Origin: Sphingobium sp. TCM1
Lineage (GTDB): Bacteria; Pseudomonadota; Alphaproteobacteria; Sphingomonadales; Sphingomonadaceae
Direction of reading: 5' to 3'
Assembly: GCF_001650725.1 (NCBI RefSeq)
Contig: NZ_LXVX01000003.1
Coordinates: 62,001 to 126,000 of the forward strand
Length of the DNA: 64,000 nt
The position numbers and the translations under genes were made by a program. A model generated the notes under the pieces. That model saw only the letters and a program-made list of their open reading frames with translations. It did not search any database and was not told the origin of the DNA. Numbering within the stretch: position 1 is the stretch's first letter; each line of letters opens with the position of its first letter. This document shows positions 33,626-41,849 of the stretch, piece after piece.

Positions 33626-35056
33626 TCAGAGGAGAGGACTAATCAGGCGCGCCAGATTCTCGGCGATTTTCCGCATGAACGGTCGACCGGCCCAATCCTC
33701 GGGCGTCAGTTCCCTGCTGCCGGCGAAATAGCGCTCCTCCACGGCTCGAATGCGGCGGACTTCGCCGGGGGCGTATATGACCAGATTGGCCTCTGCATTG
33801 AGTGTGAACGACCGGATATCGACGTTGCTCGAGCCGACTGTGGCGAGGTCATCGTCGACGGTGATGTGCTTGGCGTGGAGCAGCCTGTCCTCATAAAGGA
33901 ACAGACGCACGCCAGCACGCAGCATTTCCGCGTAGAAGGAGCGCTGAGCGAGGCCAACCAGCAGCTGATCCTGCACGAGTGAGACGATGAGGCGCACATC
34001 CACACCGCGCAGGACGGCGGACTGGATGGCTTCGATCAATCCTTCGTCGGGAATGAAATAGGGGGTGGTGATAACGACACGCTCGCGCGCGCCATAAATG
34101 AGCTCGACGGTGAGGCGTTCGCTTCCAGACACCGGATAATCGGGTCCGCTGGGCAGCAGCTGCAGTGGTACGTCTCCGCCTTGCCTCGCAGCGGAGAACA
34201 GAGCATCGCCTGCCAATTGCTGTTCGGTTTCGAGATACCAGTCCGACAGGAATACCGACTGCAATTGCGCGACGATCGGCCCCGTCGCGCGCGCCACCAG
34301 TTCCTGATTGCGGATGCCGGGCCGGAAATCGGCGGCGACGATATTCTGGGAGCCGATATAGCCGATCTGTCCGTCGATGATAGTGAGTTTGCGGTGATTG
34401 CGAAGGTCGGCTCGCGCCGGCCGCCATCGTAATGGCCTGACCGGCAGGACCTCCCTTGCATCGATGCCCCGTGCCTGCATGGCTGCAATCACGCGTGAGC
34501 GCCAGGGCCGCGAGCCCAGCGCATCGATCATTACCCTGCAGGAGACGCCGCGCCCGGCCGCGCGGCCCAGCGCTTCGACGACCTGCGTTCCGACCTCGTC
34601 GTCGGCGAAGATATAGACCAGCAGATGAACATGATCGCGCGCGTCGCCAATGTCCCGGCAAAGGCTCTCGACGGTGTCATCATATTCGTAAAGCAGTTGA
34701 AGGTCATTGCCACCAACCGCTTTCATTCCGCCCAGGTTCGTGACGAGTTGCGCGACAGGACGACGCCCCCAGTCAATGTTGGCGGGAAATCCTGTCGCTG
34801 CCGCAACGAGTGCCGCATCGGCCTGTCCGGATCTTGGGTTGCCGGCAAAACGCTGCCTTCGCCATTTGGGAAATCGGGGGCGGCCGATAGCGATATAAAG
34901 GATGAGGCCGGGAATCGGCAGGAAGAAGAGGAGCAACAACCAGCTCCGGGCCGCTTCGGGAGACCGGCGGAGCGGAACGAGCAGGACCATCGCCAGCCGG
35001 ATGATCCACTCGATCGCCAGATAGAATGCGCCCCAATGTTCCTCTAGATAAGTCAT
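33626..35056 (-). CDS. cls: cardiolipin synthase (phospholipase D type)
   Basis: A 476-residue membrane enzyme that joins two phosphatidylglycerols into cardiolipin. Two N-terminal membrane spans (about 10-28 and 38-57) precede two HKD motifs: HRKLTIIDG at 221-229 and HAKHITVDD at 394-402, each followed by GSxN. FLPIPGLILYIAIGRPRFPK is the typical linker after the spans. ATG 35056 was chosen because the upstream extension is Arg/Ser-rich, lacks a membrane anchor and has no ribosome site. Cardiolipin changes are common in stationary and low-oxygen stress, which fits the neighbourhood. Confidence 0.85.
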   Translation of the reverse strand: MTYLEEHWGAFYLAIEWIIRLAMVLLVPLRRSPEAARSWLLLLFFLPIPGLILYIAIGRPRFPKWRRQRFAGNPRSGQADAALVAAATGFPANIDWGRRPVAQLVTNLGGMKAVGGNDLQLLYEYDDTVESLCRDIGDARDHVHLLVYIFADDEVGTQVVEALGRAAGRGVSCRVMIDALGSRPWRSRVIAAMQARGIDAREVLPVRPLRWRPARADLRNHRKLTIIDGQIGYIGSQNIVAADFRPGIRNQELVARATGPIVAQLQSVFLSDWYLETEQQLAGDALFSAARQGGDVPLQLLPSGPDYPVSGSERLTVELIYGARERVVITTPYFIPDEGLIEAIQSAVLRGVDVRLIVSLVQDQLLVGLAQRSFYAEMLRAGVRLFLYEDRLLHAKHITVDDDLATVGSSNVDIRSFTLNAEANLVIYAPGEVRRIRAVEERYFAGSRELTPEDWAGRPFMRKIAENLARLISPLL

Positions 35057-35180
35057 TCCGTCATCGTTGCTGGTGCGCGGGATGTCGGCAAGTTCTTCCT
35101 GGCGCGAAGGATGGTGAGTTGCGGTCCTTTGGCACGGGACGGTTGGCACTTGTGCTTGTTCGCCGCTGCGCAGCGCAACG

Positions 35181-35342
35181 TTGAGCGAACGGAGCGCGGC
35201 GCGACAGGAGAGCCTGCCGAAGCGCCGGCAACAGCGCGAACGGTCCGCAGAACGCTGGGAAGAGATGGCCCGCGCCGCCGAAGAAACCGAGCGACGCACA
35301 GCGATCAATGAAGCGCAAAAGCGGGCAAGGGACATGGCATGA
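35181..35342 (+). CDS. possible small basic helical peptide, 53 aa
   Basis: A frame starting at TTG encodes MSERSAARQESLPKRRQQRE and then a heptad-like stretch AERWEEMARAAEETERRTAI. The amphipathic, codon-like pattern is better than random, but no ribosome site precedes it and upstream codons are also open. It lies divergent from the cardiolipin synthase gene. Confidence 0.3.
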   Translation: MSERSAARQESLPKRRQQRERSAERWEEMARAAEETERRTAINEAQKRARDMA

Positions 35343-35363
35343 CCAACGCTCGGTGAACTTCCG

Positions 35364-35591
35364 GTGGGCTACCATCCCTCGGACGACGAGACTTTCATGA
35401 GCCCCCTGCGGTTGGGGTATTCTCGTTCGCATTCGCTGGCCTGGAAGCTGCAGATGCTCGGTGAGGTCGAGGTTGCCCTCGATCTGTTGCAGATGGAGCA
35501 GCTCGGCGGACGCACCCTCAAGATCGTGCGGCACATGAGTCCTCCTGCCTCGATAAGGGATGGCGCCTCACCCAACCCTGGTCTCGCCTGA
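35364..35591 (+). pseudogene. remnant of a DksA/TraR-type regulator
   Basis: The sequence LGELPVGYHPSDDETFMSPL, with RLGYSRSHSLAWKLQMLGEV after it, resembles the DksA N-terminal coiled-coil entry (YxPxxxEEYM, NPxQLxHF, LLAWK). After about 45 residues the similarity stops and no zinc finger follows. I read it as a truncated DksA-like gene that has lost its C-terminal two thirds. Confidence 0.45.
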
Positions 35592-35602
35592 CTTCGGGAA
35601 CT

Positions 35603-35608
35603 TACGTA
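35603..35608. promoter_or_regulatory. TACGTA site upstream of the receiver gene at 35673
   Basis: A palindromic hexamer 70 bp before ATG 35673, in AACTTACGTAGCGACG. A CTTATAAA stretch follows 13 bases later and may be part of the -10 region. Confidence 0.4.
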
Positions 35609-35672
35609 GCGACGCGCGTCCTTATAAAGACACATAGCAGAAACAGGTCGGCATGATCCGGCAGGTGCGAGG

Positions 35673-36068
35673 ATGCACGATATGGTTGATCCGGCGCTGT
35701 CCGCGCGTCCCAGGATATGTGTGGTCGATGATGACGCGGCAGTGCGCCGCGCGAGCTTGCTGGCGCTTGAGGCATGCGGCTACGACGTGCGTGCGCATTC
35801 GAGCCCCCTGCACGCACTCAGGGACCCTGCCATCGGGGATGCCCTTTGCCTGGTCACGGAGTTTCTCATGCAGGGCATGGACGGGATCGCGCTGGTGCGC
35901 GGCCTGCGCGCGGGAGGCTGGACCCGCCCGGCTATCCTCGTCACGGCCTATCGCGATGACTATCTCGTCGCGGCTAAGGGCGAGGAGATATTCATCGACA
36001 TATTCGAGAAGCCCGCGATCGAGCGGCGCCTGATCGCGTCCGTGGATCGGGCGACCGGCCGCACCTGA
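35673..36068 (+). CDS. atypical single-domain receiver with Glu at the phospho site
   Basis: A 131-residue receiver-only protein, paralogous to that at 30019. The acidic pocket (CVVDDDAA), signalling Thr (LVTAYRDD) and Lys (FEKPA) are kept, but the phospho-acceptor position reads LVTEFLMQGMDG: Glu63 where the paralogue has Asp65 in LVTDYLMPEIDG. Glu often mimics phospho-Asp, so this receiver may be permanently on, or signal without phosphorylation. An in-frame ATG at 35682 with GAGG 9 bases upstream is an alternative start. Confidence 0.8.
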   Translation: MHDMVDPALSARPRICVVDDDAAVRRASLLALEACGYDVRAHSSPLHALRDPAIGDALCLVTEFLMQGMDGIALVRGLRAGGWTRPAILVTAYRDDYLVAAKGEEIFIDIFEKPAIERRLIASVDRATGRT

Positions 36069-36078
36069 CACCGCAGCT

Positions 36079-36084
36079 ACGTAT
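36079..36084. promoter_or_regulatory. TACGTA site upstream of usp at 36147
   Basis: A palindromic hexamer 68 bp before the start codon, in GCAGCTACGTATATTCCC. Confidence 0.4.
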
Positions 36085-36146
36085 ATTCCCGAAATGCCTG
36101 GTGCAGCCCTTTCAGCGACCTTCGTCCTATCGGGAGGAAGTGGGAC

Positions 36147-36965
36147 ATGCTCAAGGATATTCTGGCGATCGTAGATACAGGCGAAGCCGACGAACAGTTC
36201 CTCAAGGACGTGCTCGCCTTCGCTCGCCTTCATGAAGCCCATCTCTCGATCGCGATCCTGTCAGCCATCCCGACGCCCGATTACGCCATCGCCTTCGGGC
36301 CGCCCTATATCGTACTCGCCGATTTCCTGAAGGCGTCGGAAGAGAAGCAGGCGCGCGTGGAAAAGCTGGTCGGGGGCGAGGGTGTCGAGGTCCGTATATT
36401 GAGCGACGATCCGGCGATCCTGCTGGACAAGGCGCCGGTTCAGGCGCGCTATGCCGATCTGGTGCTGTTCGGCCCGGCCGCTGCCTATGCCAATCAGCGG
36501 CTGCGGCGGCGGCTCGTTGAAAATGTGGCTCTGTCCTCGGGACGGCCGTTGCTGGTCCTGCCAGATGCCTGGCAGCCGCGCGCGTTCAAGCATCTGCTGG
36601 TTGGCTGGAACGCGACCCGCGAAGCGACCCGGGCCGTGAGCGAGGCACAGATGCTCGCGTCTCCTGGCGCACGGATCGAGATCGTGATCGTCGATGGCGA
36701 CCCTTCGACCCGAGGCCATGGCTCCGATCCCGGTGCGGATATCGCGCGAAACCTCTCTCGACACGGCTTTGCCGTGACGGTTCACGCGCTGGCGTCCGAT
36801 GGAAACAGTGAGGCTGAAGTGCTCGAGGGCATGGCCCGCCGCCAGCAGGCCGACATGCTCGTCCTGGGCGCGTCGGCGCATTCGAAATTACGCGAGTTGT
36901 TCCTGGGCGGCGTCACCCACGATCTGCTCGACGGCGCGCCGGTTCCGATCCTGTTCGCGCATTAA
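36147..36965 (+). CDS. universal stress protein, two UspA domains
   Basis: A 272-residue tandem UspA protein. The first domain starts LKDILAIVDTGEADEQFLKD. The second starts FKHLLVGWNATREATRAVSE near residue 148 and ends with the ATP-binding loop VLGASAHSKLRELFLGGVTH, close to the usual GxxGxxRxxxxGS-x-T pattern. Such proteins support survival under low oxygen and energy stress. A GGGAGG site precedes the ATG. It is convergent with the alcohol dehydrogenase at 37077. Confidence 0.85.
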   Translation: MLKDILAIVDTGEADEQFLKDVLAFARLHEAHLSIAILSAIPTPDYAIAFGPPYIVLADFLKASEEKQARVEKLVGGEGVEVRILSDDPAILLDKAPVQARYADLVLFGPAAAYANQRLRRRLVENVALSSGRPLLVLPDAWQPRAFKHLLVGWNATREATRAVSEAQMLASPGARIEIVIVDGDPSTRGHGSDPGADIARNLSRHGFAVTVHALASDGNSEAEVLEGMARRQQADMLVLGASAHSKLRELFLGGVTHDLLDGAPVPILFAH

Positions 36966-37076
36966 ACGCAGAATCTCCCTTGTGGCCGGTCGCCGTCTGT
37001 CCCCACAAGTCCGTCTTAGGCTGTTGGATCTGCGCGAGACAGGAATTGCCTCTCCCACACCAGAAAACACATGGGG

Positions 37077-38153
37077 TTAGGGCCGGATCGCTACCTTCAG
37101 AACGCCGTCGCGCTGATGCGAGAAGAGCTCGTAAGCGGTCTCGATATCGTCGAGCCCATATCTGTGCGTGACGAGCGGAGCGGTATCGGCGCGTCCTGAC
37201 CCGATCACATCCATCAATCGCCGCATGCGCTCCTTGCCGCCGGGGCACAGCGTTGTGACGATGCGATGATCGCCAAGCCCCGCGGCGAATGCATCCAGCG
37301 GAATCCTGAGGTCTTCGGAATAGACCCCCAGCGATGACAATGTCCCGCCCGGTCGCAGCACCCGAAGCGCCGCCTCGAAGGTCGTCTGTCGACCCAGAGC
37401 CTCGATCGCGACGTCGACGCCGCGCCCGTCCGTGATGCGCCGGATCTCGTCCACCGGATCGACCTTGCCCATATCGACCAGGTGATCGGCGCCCATGCGT
37501 TGCGCGATCTCGAGCCGTTCGGATAGGGCATCGACCGCGATGATCGAGGTCGCGCCCATCATTCTGGCGCCGATGGTCGCGCACAGGCCGATCGGCCCCT
37601 GAGCGAAGATGGCGACTGTATCGCCGATCTTCACCTTGCCCGCTTCCGCGCCGCTGATCCCGGTAGAAAGAATGTCGGGGCACATGAGAACCTGCTCATC
37701 GCTCAGGCCCTCGGGGACCGGCGCGAGATTGGCCATCGCATCGGGCACAAGCAGATATTCAGCCTGCGCGCCGTCGATCGTGTTGCCGAACCGCCATCCC
37801 CCCATCGACTTCCAGCCATGGCCATGGGCGGCACCGCACTGGGAATGCAGTCCGGACAGGCACGCATAGGACGTGCCTGACGGCGTGATCGCGCCGGCGA
37901 CCACGCGCTGGCCTTCGCGATACCCCTGAACGGCCGAACCGAGCTTCTCAATGATGCCGACCGGTTCATGACCGATCGTCAGCCCCGCCGCGACGGGATA
38001 CTCGCCCTTGAGGATATGGACGTCGGTGCCACAGATCGTCGTCAGGGTCACCCGGATCAGCGCGTCGAGCGGGCCTATTTCGGGGACTGGCTTTTCGCCC
38101 AGGATGATCCGCCCAGGCTCGATGAAAATGGCAGCCTTCATTTTCTGGGCCAT
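37077..38153 (-). CDS. zinc-dependent alcohol dehydrogenase
   Basis: A 358-residue medium-chain dehydrogenase of the isopropanol/threonine-dehydrogenase-like group. Catalytic zinc residues are Cys41 in TICGTDVH and His62-Glu63 in GHEPVG; the Asp follows in the usual place. The nucleotide fold has GDTVAIFAQGPIGLCATIGA and ends with an Asp (VDAL), which favours NAD. The structural-zinc lobe is poorly conserved (CLSGLHSQCG only). GGGAG lies upstream of ATG 38153. It may recycle NADH by reducing aldehydes in low oxygen. It is divergent from the P-type ATPase gene. Confidence 0.85.
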   Translation of the reverse strand: MAQKMKAAIFIEPGRIILGEKPVPEIGPLDALIRVTLTTICGTDVHILKGEYPVAAGLTIGHEPVGIIEKLGSAVQGYREGQRVVAGAITPSGTSYACLSGLHSQCGAAHGHGWKSMGGWRFGNTIDGAQAEYLLVPDAMANLAPVPEGLSDEQVLMCPDILSTGISGAEAGKVKIGDTVAIFAQGPIGLCATIGARMMGATSIIAVDALSERLEIAQRMGADHLVDMGKVDPVDEIRRITDGRGVDVAIEALGRQTTFEAALRVLRPGGTLSSLGVYSEDLRIPLDAFAAGLGDHRIVTTLCPGGKERMRRLMDVIGSGRADTAPLVTHRYGLDDIETAYELFSHQRDGVLKVAIRP

Positions 38154-38221
38154 ACGTCCGCTCCCTCAGATTTCTCACGACAGTTGCGGGCCGAAATATC
38201 GCCGATAGGCGACAACTGCTC

Positions 38222-38237
38222 TACGGGATGTCCCGTA
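38222..38237. promoter_or_regulatory. 16-bp dyad between adh and the cation ATPase
   Basis: TACGGGA-TG-TCCCGTA is a perfect 7-bp inverted repeat with a 2-base spacer, 68 bp before the adh start and about 180 bp before the ATPase start. It may be the operator of a regulator serving either gene. A looser inverted pair, CAGTTG and CAACTG, flanks the adjacent 38176-38219. Confidence 0.45.
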
Positions 38238-38418
38238 ACGGCTCTTGACGTCATCGCTGCGGCTTGAGCGTGCGTAGCCTTGTTCGAGCCGATTCGCGAT
38301 GCAGACGGCCCGTCAGCCCATCCGATGGGGTGTGTTACTGCCCGCCTTAGTAGCATCCCTTATACAGGTCCGGCCGCCCGCCACCTAGGCTCGATCGATG
38401 CAACTATGAGGAGTGGCA

Positions 38419-41097
38419 ATGGCAGAGACACCGGTCGTGCTCGAGTGGCACGCGATGCCTATCGAAGAGGTGCTGGGCGTGCTTCAATGCTCCAGTGCCG
38501 GCCTGAGCCAGGTAGAAGCGGAGCGTCGTCTCGCTGTATACGGCGTCAATGCCTTGCCGGTCGGGACGACAGTCCATCCGATTCTCCGGTTTCTGGCGCA
38601 GTTCAATAGCGCTCTGATCTATTTTCTGCTTGCCGCTGCCTTCGCCGCCGCACTGCTGGGGCATCTCGTCGATGCGTCGGTCATCACGGTCGTCGTCCTC
38701 ATCAACGCCATCGTAGGATTTCTCCAGGAGGGTAAGGCGGAGAGGGCGCTGGGCGCCATTCGCGATATGATAGCGCCCCATGCAACGGTTCTGCGCGATG
38801 GCGCGCGGCGCACCATAGAAGTTCCGGACATCGTCCCCGGCGATATCGTGCTGATCGAGGCGGGGGACCGCGTGCCAGCGGATATGCGCATCCTGCGCGC
38901 CCGCGGCCTGCTTGTCGATGAAGCCGCGCTGACCGGGGAATCCGTCGCAGCGGAGAAGCAGGAGGCGGCGGTCGGTGAAGACGCGGCCATCGCTGATCGC
39001 CAGTGCATGCTCTTCTCCGGAACGCTGGTCGCATCTGGTCAGGCCAGCGGCATGGCCGTAGAAACAGGAACGCGCACCCAGATCGGCCGGATCAGCAAGC
39101 TCATGCAGGCTGTGGAGACGGTCAGCACGCCATTACTGCGCCAGATCAACGCCTTCGGCACGCGCTTCACCGCCTTCGTTCTCGTTGGTGCGATCGCGCT
39201 GTTTGCTTTTGCCGTGCTCGCTCGCGAGTTCCACTGGATCGACGCGTTGATCGCCGTGGTGGCACTCGCCGTCGGCATCATTCCCGAAGGCCTTCCCGCC
39301 GTCATCACGATCACGCTGGCGATTGGCGTCCAGCGCATGGCGGCGCGCAATGCCGTTATCCGTCGCCTGCCGGCCGTCGAGACGCTCGGCGCGACCTCGG
39401 TCATCTGTTCGGACAAGACCGGTACGCTCACGCGCAACGAGATGATGGTGCGCCGTATCCTTCTGCCGAGCGAAGAACTGATGGTCGGCGGATCTGGCTA
39501 TGCGCCGGAGGGCGGGCTCACCAGCGAGGGCGCGGATGACGACGCGGCCGCCATCGCGGCGTCGGCGGCGATCATCCGATGCGGATTGCTGTGCAATGAT
39601 GCGGCGCTGCGCAGTGACGCAGGCCGCTGGCATGTAGACGGCGACCCCATGGAGGGGGCGCTAGTCGCGCTCGCGATGAAATCAGGTCTCAATCCCGACC
39701 ATCTGCGCGGCGAATGGAAGCGGATCGACGAGATCCCGTTCGACGCGGCCTATCGCTTTATGGCGACGCTCCATCATGGCCCAGGCGGGGAAGGCTTGAT
39801 CTTCATCAAGGGCGCGCCGGAGGCCGTCATCGCCATGGCAGGCGCCGATCCCCGGAGTTGGGAGCCGCGCCTCGCTGTTGCTGCCGATCAGGGCGAACGG
39901 CTGCTCGGGTTCGCCATCAAGCGGCTCCAGGCTCGTGACGATCGGCTCACCTTCTCTGATCTGGATCACGGAATAGAATTTCTTGGACTGATGGGGTTCA
40001 TCGACCCGCCGCGCGAGGAGGCGAAGGCAGCGATCGCCGAGTGTCGCTCCGCCGGGATCGCGGTCAAGATGATCACTGGAGACCATCTGGCCACAGCGCT
40101 CAGCATCGCGCGCCAGCTTGCGCTGAGCGATGCGCCTCGCGGAATGACCGGAGCCGAGCTCGAACGGATATCCGACCGGGAGCTGTTTGACAAAGTGCTG
40201 GAGGTCGATGTCTTCGCGCGCTCCAGTCCGGAGCACAAGCTTCGGATCGTCCGTGCGCTGCAGGCGCATCGCCTGATCGTCGCCATGACCGGTGATGGCG
40301 TCAATGACGCGCCCTCGCTCAAGCAGGCCGACGTCGGCACGGCCATGGGACACAAGGGCACCGAGGCGGCTAAGGAGGCCGCCGAGATGGTGCTGCTGGA
40401 TGACAATTTCGCGTCGATCGTGGCGGCGGTGCGCGAAGGCCGCACGGTTTACGATAATATCCGCAAGGTGATCGCCTGGACCCTGCCGACCAATGGCGGC
40501 GAGACGGTCGCGGTCGTTCTGGCAATCCTGGTGGGTTTCACGCTGCCGATGACGGCGACGCAGATCCTCTGGATCAATCTGGTCCTCGCCGTGACGCTGG
40601 GTCTTGTCCTGGCTTTCGAGCCGAGCGAACCTGGAACCATGGCGCGGCAGCCTCGGCACGTCGATGCGCCGCTCCTCTCGCCGTTCCTGCTGTGGCGCGT
40701 GTTCCTGGTCTCCGGGCTGATGGCCGCGCTGGCGCTCGGGATATTCTTTCACGCCAAGGGGCAGGGGCGCGATCTGGAGACGGCGCGTACCCTGGTCGTC
40801 AACATGCTCGTTGTCGCCGAGATCTTCTATCTCTTCAACGTGCGCTATCTGCATATGCGCTCGCTCACCTGGCGCGGCGTGCTGGGAACACCAGCCGTGC
40901 TTGCCGCGATCGCGGTCGTGATCGGCGCGCAGCTTTTCTACACCTACGCGCCCGTCATGCACGCGATCTTCGAGAGCCGGCCGCTCGCGCTTGCCGACGC
41001 CATGCTGATCGTGGGCCTGGGAGTCCTCCTCTTCCTCTGCCTCGAGGCGGAAAAGCTGCTGATGCGGCGCCTGGGCTGGTTTGAGGAACTCGCGTGA
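38419..41097 (+). CDS. P2-type cation-transporting ATPase
   Basis: An 892-residue P-type ATPase. The N-terminal cation_ATPase_N region (WHAMPIEEVLGVLQCSSAGL), the TGES actuator loop at 172-175, IPEGLPAVIT at 288-297 (the P2 group membrane motif), the phosphorylation site DKTGTLT from Asp332 and the hinge TGDGVNDAPSLKQADVG are all intact. PEGLP is typical of SERCA-like Ca2+ pumps, though bacterial relatives may move other divalent or monovalent ions. GAGGAG lies just upstream of ATG 38419. Its end overlaps a possible GTG start of the usp gene that follows. Confidence 0.9.
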   Translation: MAETPVVLEWHAMPIEEVLGVLQCSSAGLSQVEAERRLAVYGVNALPVGTTVHPILRFLAQFNSALIYFLLAAAFAAALLGHLVDASVITVVVLINAIVGFLQEGKAERALGAIRDMIAPHATVLRDGARRTIEVPDIVPGDIVLIEAGDRVPADMRILRARGLLVDEAALTGESVAAEKQEAAVGEDAAIADRQCMLFSGTLVASGQASGMAVETGTRTQIGRISKLMQAVETVSTPLLRQINAFGTRFTAFVLVGAIALFAFAVLAREFHWIDALIAVVALAVGIIPEGLPAVITITLAIGVQRMAARNAVIRRLPAVETLGATSVICSDKTGTLTRNEMMVRRILLPSEELMVGGSGYAPEGGLTSEGADDDAAAIAASAAIIRCGLLCNDAALRSDAGRWHVDGDPMEGALVALAMKSGLNPDHLRGEWKRIDEIPFDAAYRFMATLHHGPGGEGLIFIKGAPEAVIAMAGADPRSWEPRLAVAADQGERLLGFAIKRLQARDDRLTFSDLDHGIEFLGLMGFIDPPREEAKAAIAECRSAGIAVKMITGDHLATALSIARQLALSDAPRGMTGAELERISDRELFDKVLEVDVFARSSPEHKLRIVRALQAHRLIVAMTGDGVNDAPSLKQADVGTAMGHKGTEAAKEAAEMVLLDDNFASIVAAVREGRTVYDNIRKVIAWTLPTNGGETVAVVLAILVGFTLPMTATQILWINLVLAVTLGLVLAFEPSEPGTMARQPRHVDAPLLSPFLLWRVFLVSGLMAALALGIFFHAKGQGRDLETARTLVVNMLVVAEIFYLFNVRYLHMRSLTWRGVLGTPAVLAAIAVVIGAQLFYTYAPVMHAIFESRPLALADAMLIVGLGVLLFLCLEAEKLLMRRLGWFEELA

Positions 41098-41138
41098 CCA
41101 GTGCCGATCTTCTTCAGGAAAATGTGAAAGGACATCCG

Positions 41139-41849
41139 ATGACCCATCCCCGCCTGGCGCCGCCCCACAAGATCCTGCTCGCCACGGACCTCAGCTGCCG
41201 CTGTGACCGCGCGCTCGACCGGGCGGTCCAGCTTGCCAAGGAGTGGCAGGCGGAGCTGATCGCAGCCTATGTCGTCGATCCCGATCAAAGCCGTCAATAC
41301 CGGTTCGATCGGACGCCTGCCTCCTGGAGGCGGTTGCCGAGCCCCGTTGAACGGATGCGCTGGCGCCTCAAGCGCGATCTCGGCACCTCGGCCGAGTTCA
41401 TCCGGGTGATCGTCGAGGAGGGGCCGCCTGGCGAGACTCTCCTCTCGATCGCGGCGCGAGAAGGCTGTGATCTTATCGTGACCGGGATCGCGCGCGACGA
41501 GACGCTGGGACGGATGATCCTGGGCAATACCGTCAACCGGCTTGTACGCGGTTCACCGGTGCCCGTCCTCATCGTCCATGATCGCGCCCTTGGCGCCTAC
41601 AGGAGCATTGTCGTGGCGACGGATTTTTCCGAAGCCTCGCTGCAGGCACTCCTGACGACCTCTGCGCTGTTTCCAGGGCGCGACCTGACGCTGTTCCATG
41701 CCTATGACGTCCCGTTCTCGGGCCTGCTCGATGAAAGGGACTATGTCCGTAACCTGCGCACAATGGAGAAGGAATTGGGTGCGAAATTCCTCAGCGACGA
41801 GCGCGTCGATACAGCCGTGAGGGCTAGCGCTACTTTGGCAGAAGTGTGA
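41139..41849 (+). pseudogene. universal stress protein gene, 5' part, split by insertions
   Basis: A two-domain UspA gene interrupted by IS elements. The first 230 codons are intact: HKILLATDLSCRCDRALDRA starts domain 1, LIVTGIARDETLGRMILGNT forms its ATP loop, and YRSIVVATDFSEASLQALLT starts domain 2. After AVRAS the reading enters an IS701 element (from 41828) and stops at 41849. The remainder is at 44109-44317. Removing the insertions and the extra CTAG copies restores ASADVIIEHGTPG in frame. AAAGGA at 41127-41132 supports ATG 41139. Confidence 0.9.

Noticed and set aside
39682..40962. 426-residue reading opposite the cation ATPase gene
   Set aside because: Shadow of a conserved P-type ATPase; His/Arg-rich and without motifs.
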